Below, in pieces: positions 37,401 to 48,879 of a stretch of DNA of 64,000 nt (its first letter is position 1; every line of letters starts with the position of its first letter). This DNA is from Plantago ovata (Eukaryota > Streptophyta > Magnoliopsida > Lamiales > Plantaginaceae), in assembly GCA_028274465.1 (NCBI GenBank), contig CM051458.1:11547566-11611565 (forward strand). Direction: 5' to 3'. Below the pieces are notes generated by a model that saw only the letters and a list, made by a program, of their open reading frames with translations, made no database searches and was not told the origin of the DNA. The position numbers were made by a program, and so were the translations under genes.

Positions 37401-38496
37401 GAATATCCGCTTTGATGAAGCTGTCAAATCGTTTGATTTCATCAGAAGCAAGGAAGATCCCTGTGTCTACGCGAGACACAGCGATAAAGGAGTTGTTTTC
37501 ATGATCATTTATGTAGATGACATTTTGATCATGGGAAACAATGTCTCTATGCTAGAAGAGACTAAAGTTTGGTTATCAAGTACCTTCTCGATGAAGGACT
37601 TGGGTGAAGCGATCTACATCCTAGGGATCAAGATCTTTAGAGATAGATCCAAGAGGATATTAGGATTGACACAGTCCACCTACATCGACAAAATACTGAA
37701 GCGTTATAAGATGGATGACTCAAAGAGAGGCTTTCTCCCAGCTAGGCATGGGATTGTCTTATCAGTTAAGGATGGTCCTAAAACTGATGAAGAAAGAAAT
37801 GCAATGAGTCGTGTGCCCTATGCTTCGGCAGTAGGGTCTATAATGTATGCAATGAATTGCACAAGGCCCGATGTGGCATATGCGCTTAGTGTCACTTGTC
37901 GACACCAACAGAATCCAGGAGTACCTCACTGGACTGCTGTGAAGAACATTCTTAAGTACCTTAGACGGACTAAAGAGATGTTCTTGGTGTTTGGTGGAGA
38001 ACCAGAATTAAAGATGTCTGGGTATGTCGACGCTGGATTTGAATCAGATCCTGATGACTTTAAGTCACAGATAGGATACGTATTCAAATTGAACGGAGGA
38101 GCTGTCTGTTGGAAGAGCTCTAAGCAAGCCACGATTACTGACTCATCCACAGAGGCCGAGTACATTGCTGCATCAGAAGCATCGAAAGAAGCTGTCTGGA
38201 TTTCAGAGTTCTTGAAGGAATTGAGGGTTGTTCCTGCTCCCAGTCCAATAACGATTTATTGTGACAATACGGGCGCCGTCGCTCAAGCTAGGGAGCCTAG
38301 ATCTACAAACAAGAACAAACATGTACTTAGAAAATATCACGCTATACGTGAGATTATAGATAGAGGAGAAGTTAGTATAGAACGTGTCTCTACCACGGAC
38401 AACGTGGCAGATCCTTTCACCAAGGTCTTACCAGTGGAAGTCCACTTAAGACATTATGCTAATCTGGGCATTAGGCATAAAGGTGACTGGCTCTAG
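34407..38496 (+). pseudogene. gag-pol of inner Copia
   Basis: It starts [17 protein letters not shown]. Next come a gag helix region, CCHC knuckle ([14 protein letters not shown]), protease ([14 protein letters not shown]), GAG-pre-integrase ([11 protein letters not shown] ... CESCVKGK), integrase core ([25 protein letters not shown]), RT (WVFKRKTDAEG, QMDVKTALLNG, YVDDILIMG) and RNase H (SSKQATITDSSTEAEY). Nearly all of the polyprotein is present, with about three breaks. Confidence 0.92.
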
Positions 38497-38510
38497 TCCA
38501 AGTGGGAGAT

Positions 38511-40598
38511 TGATAGTGTATATGTCCTAGAGACAGTCCTTACTAAGGACATGGTGCCCTTATAGAGGACATATATGTACTATTACACAGGTCAACGTAA
38601 TATAATATATGTTTGTTGCATTTTACTATTGAGTATCGCTTTCATATTTATATTACACCAGGCTGCAGCATGTCATATCTTTATTGCTGTCTGTATTGAT
38701 ATTAAACATGTCTCCTCGGATAGATGACCGATCACACAGTTAGTGGGAGCTATGTGAGTTATCATCTATCCCAAACTCTCCCTAGTCGTGGTACATCTCG
38801 GATGTGGGGGTCTGAATGAACCTGACAAGACTAGTATGCGTGGAGGTTATACTTGTTGGAGCAAGTGTGAGCCGATCCCGGCCACGGAACGGATTGTTGG
38901 ACAATCAAGGAACGTTCCCATAACTGCGCATAGTTGTTCGAAGAAGCTTTATCGAACAATGGAAGTACCCACCGGACACTCCCATCGATGTATACTCTAC
39001 ACCGACGTGTCTATGGGAACCGGTGAGTTGTCGAAGTGATGCCATTCGTCCTTTGCACTTACAGGACTTTATCATCACATTTGTTGCCCCATATCCTTGG
39101 TGGACCCGTCGATGTCAGCTCTGAATAAGCAGCTGACCTAAGACACGATCCAGGATTATGGCTAAATACAAATCGGGGTGATAAGTGATTCTGTGAAGGA
39201 TTCATCTCTCAAGTGTAGCACAGGAGAGCACTGCTCATAGTCTTCATAGTTGTGTTGGTAAAGTCACTAGCCAATGCAAATGATATATTATGATGGTCAT
39301 AAGTATATCTTAACCAAGCAACTCCCTGAGACGCCCGTGGATGTATTATTGGGATAGACACATCATCGATCCTAGATACATTCGAGCAAGTCAGATGAAG
39401 GGACGTTACCATCACCGCGTTGAGCGCAACAGGCTTCGCAACGAAAGGGTTAGCTTTGAGAAACCTCTCAAACGTCCTCGCGTATTAATATTGCAAATGG
39501 AACCGTCTAGGAATTCCATGTTGCCTAGTTTAGGACTTGCTTAATACGATGAGGCCCTATGGGTCACACTATGTGGTGATTCAGCCTATCAGAATATCCT
39601 TGAAGATGGAATCGCAATTAATTTGGAATTAATTGTGATTGATGGATTATAATTGATTTGGAATTAATTATAAGAATTGGTGGCTCAATTTTTTAATGAT
39701 TTGGAATTATTAATTGAATTGGCTAATTAATTGTATTTTATGTAAATACAATTAAAGATTATATTTTGGAAATATAATGGAGGTTTGATTATAAAGGATA
39801 TGTTGATTTAGAATTGACATATGCACTTGGGCAAAATCTACTTGGAGTTTGGATTGCCTTAGAAATATAAGTGGGTCCCAAAAGTGGGACCCACGTCCCG
39901 TAGGACAAGGCGCGCGCGCTCGTGGCTGGGTAGGGGAAGGAGTTCGACTCCTTCCTCTATTAGAAGTCCAAGGGATAAGTTAGATTTTCCTGATTGAGTT
40001 TTAATTTGATTGGGAATGAATCTAGACTTGATATTGGTTTCCTTGTGGGATAAGAATTAGATTCTTATTCCTTTACGAAGTCTAATTGCTTATGCTTTAG
40101 GCTTCTATAGACTACTATATATAGTAGACTATTAGAGAGAGTTTTATATACAGTTTTGAACACAATTTCAGACACAGTTATTCTACCCAGTTTTCTTAGA
40201 GAAAATAAAACTCTCCCCTCCTCCCTTAGCCTCACGCGCGCGCACCACCACCGGAGGGAATTGCCGCCCCGTCTTCTTGGTCACACAAAGAATATCCTAG
40301 CATTCTTCCGATAGGTTGTTCATCCGTGGATACCAAGGTTGAGATTCTAGGAGCTGGAAACTAACTCTTATTGTCTTGCAGATATACAGAGTATTGTAGA
40401 TATCTTCGACTTCGACGAAGGAGAAGATACACCGGAATATTACGAAGACTTGGAAGCTGCTTTGGAAGTAAGGTTAGTCTTCTAATTGACGTGCTTATAT
40501 ATATACGACATATGCATAATCAATTAACCAGTATGTTAAGAAATTTTTTGAAATTCCGCTGCGTACCCTAGGGGTAACTCTGACCATATTTTCTTACA
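38511..40598 (+). repeat. 3' LTR of inner Copia
   Basis: Matches the 5' LTR with about 19 substitutions and a few small indels. It is followed directly by the second copy of AGCTC and by the resumed Sirevirus-like ORF region. Confidence 0.95.
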
Positions 40599-40603
40599 AG
40601 CTC

Positions 40604-43600
40604 TGCTACTGATAAAAGTTCTTGACTCCCAAGTTGGAGGAATTGACCAAGTAGGCCTGAGAAGATGGCCGCTGCTGATGCATATCCATGAAAATAAAAC
40701 GGAACTTAACTGGGCTAAGTACATTTTCAACAGGCTTGTTGATTGTGTTACTAAGTTTAAGGTAAAGGTAGAAGACAACAAGGTCTCACCTTCCTTTCCA
40801 GTTATGTATGGAATAAAGATATGCTATATCCTTGAACATTTCAGGATTCAGCTGAGAAACCCATTGCCAATCAAGAAATCTGTATGCAATGTGGGAAGAT
40901 CTTTCTACAAGCAGAATGTACCAAAGACTGCTGACAAGAAACTTGAAAAATCTAAAAAGACAACAGCTGCAAATGTTGTTAGCACAAGCCAACAAGAAAG
41001 GTATACAGCAGCTGCAAATGTTTCCACTCAGCAACTTAGAGATGAAACTGCTGTTGGTGGTGGTCACAACAATAAAACTGCTGTAGATGATCAACAAGGT
41101 AAGTGTACAACAGCCGTTGCTGAAATGCAACTATTGACGTACCTGCTGGGAAATCTAACAAGAAAAAGAGGAAAGCTGATGATGACACTCAAACTGCAGC
41201 GTCATCAGCAAATCCCGTACCAAAGAGGAAAAGGACAGGCAACACAAGGAAGAAAACACTGGCTCGCAAGTCAGTTCCTGTTGTCCAAGACCTCTCAGAC
41301 AATTCCCAGACAAATGTTGAAACGCATTTGCCAGTAGATGTTGACAAGGTAGTTACTGACGCCTATGTCAGCAACATTGAAGTGTTTGCGGAAGCCTTCA
41401 ATGATCGACTCAACGTTGATCCGTCTACTGAGAACAGACCACAAGGCAGTGGAAATGAAATTCCTGCCCAAGTCCCAGATATCTACATTGTAGATAATCT
41501 AGATGATCAAACTATGGAACCAACAAGTGATATTGCTGCTGATTTGCAAAGGGCGGCACTTGCTGATGCTGCTGAAAATATGGTTGTTGAACAAGCAATT
41601 CATCAAGTTGTTGAAACCCTGCTTGCTGAAGGACCAGTTGCTGAGACAGCAATGGTTCCAGTTCCAGAAGTTGCTGAAACACAAGAAGCACTATTCAACG
41701 ACGCATCTCGTGATGCTGAGAATATTGGCCCAAGTTCACCCAAGACATCAATCGACAAAGTCCAGCTTGTACTGGAAGCTATAAGCCAACAAATGGAGTT
41801 GGAGATTGAAGAATCATCCAACAAATCCATTGATGTCTTCATGACAAGCAGTGAGCTTAAAGGTCAAGATGCTTTTGCTCAACTTGTCATTTCAGAGACA
41901 AGGGAGATTGCTGAAACCGCACAGCTTTCTCAAACAGAGCAAGACAAGAAGTCTGCTGAAGAAATAGTCCAAGAAGCTGAAGAAACTGTTAATGCTGAAA
42001 GGACTGAGCCACAACCTGTCCTTCTTCAGCAGGTAGTTAATTCAACCATCAGTAAAACTTCAAATTCTGAAACTTATTCTTTTGCTAATATTATATTATC
42101 TTTACAGACTTCTCAAGATGCAAGTCAGATGGTTGCTGAAGCCACATCACCAGAACCAACACTCCCTGCTCAGCAGGTAGTTAATGTTTTTGGTAATAAA
42201 ACTAAGTTTGACAGCTTAGTACTTGTATCTAACTCTAATTTATTTGAGGATGAACAAATGGAGGATGCTATTCAAGCTCCTCAAGGAATGGAAATTGTAC
42301 AACATGAGCTTGCTGAATCTCAGCAAGTAATTCATGTTTCAACTTTGAACTCTAAAACAATTTTCCAAACCAATCCTGATCTAAATAATGTTCTTTTTCA
42401 GGCTCAAAAGGAGACCACTGAAGTGGTAATCATCGCTGAAGATCAACAAGTGAGTTCTGAGGAACTGTACTTGAACTTCAAAAGAACCACTTTGTCACAA
42501 GTTGCTAAGTCCGTCAGCAACTGGCAAAGATACAGGCGAATGGACTTCTCTGATCTCCATCTTCATCTTTCAAACGAGAAAAAGAGATCTTCTCTGCTAA
42601 AGCTCGAAACATTCGTTCACTCCATCCTCCCTGAAGAAATGACATATTCTCAGCAAATGAGCTCGAATCTGATTGCTCAAATCAGAGAGAATATGAAGGC
42701 CAAATTCAAGAGTGCCTCTCCAGCTGAACAAGCTGTGATGCTCAAAGGTTCATTTGTACCTATGGTGGTTGATCCGCACAAAATCAATGAGGAAGAGAAA
42801 GTGATAAGTGTTGCTTTATACAAGCACCTTGAGCTAGTAATTCTAACAGATGATGATGAAGAGGAAGAAGATGAGAACATTCCCACTGATCCAAGTGATG
42901 ATGAAGGGAAAGATTCCAAGGACAAGAAAGACGATGATGATGACAATCAAGGTCCAAGTCCTGATGCTGGAGGCTTAAAGTTGACAGTTGCTGAAAATGT
43001 TCAACAAGAAAATCAGCAAGCTGAACAACCACAACCTCAGCATGAATCTCAACCTCCTCCTGCTGCTGAAAATCAAGCACCTGTACAAGGTGCTGATACT
43101 GAAGAGGAATATGCCAGAAAAAGGGCTGCCTTGAAAAATGGCAAGAGTCCAGTTTCTGATGCCAAGGTTACTGATGAAAACCTCGATGATGATGATGAAC
43201 AGGATGAAGATTACCAACGCGCTCTACAAAACAGTCTCTTGATCCATGCAAGGCATACGCAGCATCTAGAAATTGGTCAATCTTCAGGAGTAAGATCAAA
43301 GGAAGTCCCCTCCCTTCCAATTACTACTGGCGAAACTCCAGTAATTGAGTCTCAAACTCAATTAAAACTAACTACTGGCGAAACTCCAGTAATTAAGTCT
43401 CAAACGTTGCCCTCGGCAACTACTCAATTAAAACTAACTACTGGTGAAACTCCAGTTGTTGAGTCTCAAGTGTTGCCATCAGCAACCACTCAACCAAAAG
43501 GAAGTGAAGCTGCTGACTTAGGTTCCAAGGTTGCTGACCTTGATGAATCTGAGGATGACGACGACTTATCAGCAAATGAGGACGAACAATCCAAAAGAGA

Positions 43601-45236
43601 CCCAAAAGTGGTTCAAATTCCTCCTCCTGATTACATAAATGATTTAGACGATGGTCTAAGAGGAGAATTGCTGATAAAGGATGATCAGTTTGCTTCAGAA
43701 CTGAAAGTTCATTCCTTGACACCACAACTAGTGCCGTTCCCAAGAGTTGAGGAGTTTACTCCTAGAATTTTGGCACTAAAGAAAGTCCATGATGCCTGCA
43801 AAGCAGAAGATGAGGCATTGCTTGCTGAGAGCCCGCTTGATTTTGGAAAAATATTGGCTACAGTGCTGAGACGCACTACTACTCTGACAATAGCTCAGAA
43901 AGACATCAGTCTTTATCACAAAAGCTATGAAGAAGATGTAAGTCAAGCACTCAAGCTAGCAAAGACCGCTCTCGTGAAGGCTCAGACTTTCATGGATGAT
44001 AAGGCCGCAACAGAAAAACGACATGAAGAGAACATGGTGAGCAATCAAAAAGAGTTGTCAAAGATGACTTCTGATCAGCAACAAATCATCATGAAGTATA
44101 ACAGTTTAAGCACTCTTGCTGAAAATTGCAATGAGTTCTATTCTCTGCACATCACTCCGATGTTGCAATCCATGTCTAAGGGGGAAAAGAAAAGTACCAG
44201 AAAAAGAAACCAAACCCCTCCTGCTGTTGATGAGCCATTGCCCACAGAACCGCTTGCTGAAAAAGAGCAAAGTTCTAAAAGGCAAGCAGAATCTGAGTTG
44301 AATTCAGCAAGTACCAAAAAGAGAAAAACTGCTGCTGAAACTCAAGATTTTTGCCATACTGAAAGTCATCAAAATCTGAATGAAGATGATGAAGATGATG
44401 ACAATCAAACAATAGCTCAAGCCATAAGAGCTAGACCTTTAACAGCCTTGACTCCGTCTGGCCACTCAAAGCATTTCTCGTCTGACTCTTCAGCAAGAGA
44501 TCAAGACAATGCTAAATCAAGATGAAGAAGGCAAAGACAGGAAGAAAAGAGGCTGGCCAGCATTGCTATTGGCTCCGGCATCGAATATACAAAGACCAGC
44601 AATGATGAAACCACTCAGAATGTGATCAGAAACATTCATGGTTGCTGGGTCTTAAAGCTGAAAGATTTGCTGGTGAATGAGTTCTTTCCTACATCCATAT
44701 TAAACCAAATGTTCACATGGATTGAACTCAAGGTACAAAGAAAACAAAGGGAAGAATCCCTCCCAAGAAATATTTCTGGGAAATGGTTGAATCTTGAGGT
44801 CTCAGTAAGAAGAACTGCCATTGGTAAGACTTATAGACAAGAACCAAATCTGATAAAACCACCTGGCATTGCTTACTACTCTGACCCAGTAACCAAGAAA
44901 ACAAAGAAGAGACTTGGATTGATTCCTTATGAGTACTTCTATCTCACTGCTAAGGATCAAGAAGAAGATCTTCTCTGGCTAAGAAAGATTCATCCTAAAA
45001 GCATTTCAGATACACAGCTTCTCCATGCCAGCAATTGGGGCATGCATTTGTGGGTAACTCACTACATGGAAATGAATGCTGAAAAGCATCATCATACTGC
45101 CTGCAAAAATGCAAGAATTCTTCAACTACAAGTCCGTAGGCTTCTGGAAAACTACGAAAAGGACTGTGTTGAATTTACTGCACTTGCTGAGAAGAGTGTA
45201 AGAGAGATTTTGAGAAAATCTTCTGGAAGAGCTTAA
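40604..45236 (+). pseudogene. Extra 3' ORF region of Sirevirus-like element, second part
   Basis: The longest open piece is 41328-44525 (1065 codons), Gln/Glu/Ala-rich and acidic with coiled-coil character. It has Asp/Glu runs near 42850-42950 and 43180-43215, and a tandem peptide repeat (TTGETPVIESQ type, three units, 43321-43470). A further basic piece lies at 44622-45236. No signal peptide or clear membrane span is visible, so an envelope role is not supported by what I see. It has a few breaks. Confidence 0.55.
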
Positions 45237-45500
45237 CTCTCTGTAATAGTTTTTGTTAAAGTTTTTGTTTGCTGATTCTGTTTAAGTTATCTCTGCTACT
45301 TCTTGTAAACTTCTGAAAGATAACTGTCAACAATGAAGCTTTTGACTCTTATTGGTTTTTGATTATGCAATTTACTTATGCTTACTGTTTAATTATTCAA
45401 GTATGCTTGCATTAATCAACTGATTTATTCAACATCAGAAACCTCTAAAAGGGTAACAATTAATTTAGCCATGGATTGCTAACATCAAAAGGGGGAAATT

Positions 45501-47101
45501 TGTTAGGAAACTTGTAATTTTGATGATCAATTAACCATGCTAAATTAAGGAAAGTCCAGTAACTAGTACTCTTAAGGTCCATAGGAATTTAGAATTTTAA
45601 GGACATTGTAAAAGAGGAACGTTTGCTGAAGACTTAGATTAGGTGCTAGATAGGTTGGTTTTTAAAGCTTATGATGTATCTTGTTTTCTGAAAAGAAAAT
45701 AACCTATTGAAGCATTTGCTGACGATGTACTTTGTTTTTAAAAACAAATTATTGAAGCATTTAGAACCGCTTAGAATCTTAAGAATTTTGAAGATCTGAA
45801 GACTTGAAGAATTCGAAGATCTGAAGACTAGAAGATTTCTGAAGACTGGTATCTACAAAGGCACATGTTGCTCAGAAAGTGGAAACTTCAGCAACAGCAT
45901 TGTATAAGTGAAAATCTGAAAGACAGAGTAGGTTGTGCTTGCTGAAACTGAGACTGACCACTTGCTGATGGAACATATGTGACCTCTTGGTGAAAGTACT
46001 TATATTTGCGCTCCAATGTTACTGTTTGAATTCTATTCAAATAAGCATTAAATGCAAAGCTCGCACGCGAAGGACATGAAGACTAGAAGACAAACAAGGA
46101 CGCTGCTGAAAGTACAAAAGCAAGATAGTGACATCTTAAGGATCAAAAGCCTGGGAATTTAAAATTCAAACGGCTCCTTATTTTCACTATAAATAGAGGT
46201 CATCCGACAAAGAGTTGAAGTGTGTCAACAACGTGATCAAACTCTCACTTGTGCTTAAACTCACAAACCCTTCAAACACTCTATACTGCCATTGATCCGT
46301 TCCAAGACTTAAAGCTTGAAAAAGCTACTTGTGAAGAAGTAGAATTTACACGACTAAGAAATTAGTTAAGTGTTCTTTCTTTCTTTCGAACAAGAACAAG
46401 TCTTGACACCAGAAACAATCAAACTTGTTTACTGCAAAGTATTCAAAGTTTTGTTTCTTAGATTACTTGTTGTAACTGAATAAGTTATAATCAAGTTATC
46501 TCATCCCAAACCTCTCTAACTGAAAATACACCCTTTCAGGCGTGATATTCAGGGGGAACTTAATCGAGCATAGTTTTGTTGATTAAAAGTACCAAGTTTG
46601 GTGGAGAACAAGGTTGCGTTCTCTAGATTAGGTTGGAGACGAAGCAAGTGTGCTTTGGTTTCTGTTCGAATCGCTCTAGATAGGTGTTGTAAGAAACCTC
46701 AATCTTATCTTAGTGGATTCAGTCCTAGAAAGGACAAAGTGGATTAGTTGAGAGATTACGCCACTCTCAGATACCACTATAAAATTGTTTGTGTGATTTA
46801 CTTACTGTATTTAGTTTTCAGCAAATCATATCTGTCTGTACACAGTCACTCACATCACTTGCTGAAACCTTCATTTACTGAAAGAGCACTTATTGTATCA
46901 AAGACTTCCGCTCTCTGATTTTAAGTATCAGCAAACCTAGTTACTGCAAAGTAACTTGCGGTTGCTGAGAAAGTTAAGTATCAGCAAACTCATTACTGAA
47001 AAGTAATAAGTACTTGCTGAGAAAGTTTTAAACGACGAAAGTTTGAAAAGACTATTCACCCCCCCCCTCTAGTCTTTTCTTGTTGTTTAAAGGGACCAAC
47101 A
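45501..47101 (+). repeat. 3' LTR of Sirevirus-like element
   Basis: 1601 bp, same ends as the 5' LTR, preceded by AAAAGGGGGAAATT and followed by the ATAGG duplication at 47102-47106. Confidence 0.95.
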
Positions 47102-47306
47102 ATAGGGAAAAATTTTATGAGGCTATCATTTATGTAATGACTTTTAGGATTTTCGAAATTAAATGATTTTTGATAATATCTAATCATTTTAGAAAGTGTG
47201 ATGATGATATACGTATATTAGTTCCGATGTGTTGGTTTAGGCTTACCTTGGGTCATGATCATGTAAACCCTCTATTCTTAATAAGTTGTATATATATATA
47301 ATGTAG

Positions 47307-47425
47307 TATGTGAGCAAGAAATGTGTTTGGATGTTTAGGAGTTTGAAGTCTCCATCTTTAGTCAGTAACTAAAGATGGAGATTTCAAGATCCTAAAGATC
47401 CAGACATCCTTTCGTGTTCACATAT
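47307..47425 (+). repeat. 119-nt long imperfect hairpin in CACTA
   Basis: Two arms of about 55 bases pair around a 5-base loop near 47362-47366. The inner 15 or so pairs (CTCCATCTTTAGT with ACTAAAGATGGAG) are perfect and the outer arm has scattered mismatches. Size and pairing are like a plant miRNA precursor or a small foldback. It lies between the Sirevirus-like element and the transposase exons. Confidence 0.65.
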
Positions 47426-47533
47426 AACCTTATATTTGTCTAAACACATCTTGTATTTATCTAAACACATTAAGAGTTTGTATTTTAGTGTTTTGTATTT
47501 GAGTGTGATGATGTTATATGTATATTAGTTTCC

Positions 47534-48258
47534 ATGGATCAAGCACAGCAACCGGGCGGCCTCAACGTATCAATGGGAAGCCAGTATTGTCCACCAAGGG
47601 ATCTAAGTAAGTTCTTAATAAATTGGTATTTAATTATTCTTGTATATATAGTTGTTGGTACTCCAACTTTTAATCGGTCAAAATGTGTGACAGGTTTGAA
47701 CCTACCTGGGCTTCTAGAAGGATTTCAATGCTCATGAAAAGAGAGTTCTTTACGCCTCCTGGGAGTGGCGGAGAAAGGTGGGCTACGGTTCCTTGACCCG
47801 TGAAGGAGCACTTGTGGGAAGAATTCCAGGTACTTTACTATCTTTACTTGAATATTTCTATATTTGATTCTTGGGGCATTGCCTTAATTATATACGTGTA
47901 CGTACATTATTTGTTTGGGGCATTGCCTATAGTATCTATTCTTGGGGCATTGCCTATAGTATCTATTCTTGGGATTTTTTGTGGGATTGTTGTGTTGCAG
48001 GAATACTGATGTGGGATTGTTGTGTTGCAGAAATACTACTATGTCCCTCCTGCCAAGGCGGAGGAGATATTGAGGGTATTCAACATCCGGGCGGAAAAGA
48101 TTCACAGGCATTCGATTTATTATGCCAAGGAAAGGTACTTTCGGCATAAAGAATGGGTTGAGTACCTCAATCCGGAGCATCGGGATCTGTGGCTGGAATC
48201 GTTGCAGAACCATGTAACCCGTGAGCAGGCACATAGGGATGGGGCTGTTGACGGCTGA
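47534..48258 (+). pseudogene. 3' exons of a Transposase_24-like gene of the CACTA element
   Basis: A short exon begins MDQAQQPGGLNVSMG (47534) and ends near 47610. A second exon (about 47694-47829) encodes RFEPTWASRR and VKEHLWEEFQ, with an in-frame TGA at 47794. The last exon from 48031 encodes KYYYVPPAKAEEILRVF and continues to the TGA at 48256-48258. The KEHLWEEFQ-KYY pattern resembles plant Ptta/En/Spm Transposase_24 proteins. The acceptor is duplicated (48000 and 48030). Upstream coding exons are not found, so the gene is incomplete. Confidence 0.6.
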
Positions 48259-48536
48259 AGGAGTCGGTTGGTTAGTTGAGAGCCCGTAGGATTAGTGCTT
48301 TTTAGGATTGTTATTCGTTATCCGTACATTTTAGGATTCTCGTTTATTTTAATGATTATCTTCGTACCTTTTAGTTTCTTTGTACGTACACTTTTAGTTT
48401 TTTATTGAAATTTCGATTATCGTAAAATGAATCAATCGTATATATTTTGTTAGTCGTACTCAATTTTGAGTTAAAATAACAATTTTTCACATAAATTCAG
48501 TAAAACAAAAAATCAATTAAAAAAAATCAGAGAAGT

Positions 48537-48876
48537 TAGCGATGGATTAGTTTATCCGTCGCCAAATTCCCCTCGCAAGGGAATGACACGTGTCCCTTAG
48601 CTTTAGCGACGGAATACATAATCCGTCGCTATTTATAGATACGGATAAAGTCATCTGTCTCTATGTTGGTCAACGACAATATAGCGACGGATAAACTGAA
48701 CCGTCGCTACATATAGCGACGGATAATATTAACCGTCTCTTTATTTTTTAGCGACGCCACTTTTCGCGACGTCCTATTTAGCGACGGGCTTTCCGTCGCT
48801 ATTGGTGTTTAGCGACGAATCGCTAACATATAGCGACGGATGCTCTCCGTCGCTAAAATCAGTTTTCCTTGTAGTG
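48537..48876. repeat. CACTA right subterminal array and terminus
   Basis: Ten or more TAGCGACGGAT-type words in both orientations lead into the terminal inverted repeat ending CTTGTAGTG. These mirror the left array. Confidence 0.88.
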
Positions 48877-48879
48877 TTT

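Larger units (their letters stand above)
30863..40598 (+). mobile_element. Ty1/copia retrotransposon, youngest layer of the nest
   Basis: A 9.7-kb element with LTRs of 2086 and 2088 bp and target duplications AGCTC (30858-30862 and 40599-40603). Primer site TGGTATCAGAGC is at 32950-32961 and a purine tract AAGTGGGAGA lies before the 3' LTR. Internal order: a 1.4-kb structured leader, gag, protease, integrase, RT, RNase H. The LTRs differ at about 19 positions (about 0.9%), or some 0.35 million years at 1.3e-8 per site per year. The element looks nearly whole, with about three breaks in gag-pol. Confidence 0.95.
22056..47101 (+). mobile_element. Sirevirus-like Ty1/copia retrotransposon with long extra 3' region
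   Basis: It has LTRs of about 1600 bp at both ends and matching target duplications ATAGG (22051-22055 and 47102-47106). The primer site TGGTATCAGAGC (initiator Met) is at 23660-23671, and a polypurine tract AAAAGGGGG precedes the 3' LTR. The order is gag, protease, integrase, RT, RNase H, then a long extra ORF region before the 3' LTR; this layout and the RNase H words (DRKSTSGTC, ISWFSKK) fit the SIRE lineage. A second Copia sits inside at 30863-40598. I count about 24 differences between LTRs (about 1.5%), or roughly 0.6 million years at 1.3e-8 per site per year. The coding region is broken at several places, perhaps five to ten. Confidence 0.92.
20460..48876 (+). mobile_element. CACTA (En/Spm) DNA transposon hosting nested Copia elements
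   Basis: The termini are CACTACAAGAAAAC at 20460 and the complement of CACTACAAGGAAAAC ending at 48876, flanked by the 3-bp duplication TTT (20457-20459 and 48877-48879). Both ends carry arrays of TAGCGACGGAT. Without the Copia nest the element is only about 3.4 kb. What remains is a plus-strand leader-like region (20810-21230), a minus-strand small ORF, and the 3' exons of a Transposase_24-like gene near the right end. No Tnp2 transposase is present, so it was mobilised in trans. It sits inside the RT domain of the LINE. Confidence 0.95.

Noticed and set aside
40604-45236. Calling the extra Sirevirus-like ORF an envelope gene
   Set aside because: No signal peptide, cleavage site or membrane anchor is visible; the label in this lineage is by position only.
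10811-48876. Pairing the left CACTA terminus at 10811 with the right terminus at 48876
   Set aside because: The end at 48876 pairs with 20460: the TTT duplication and the interrupted LINE reading match there, and the 10811 flank is Copia sequence.
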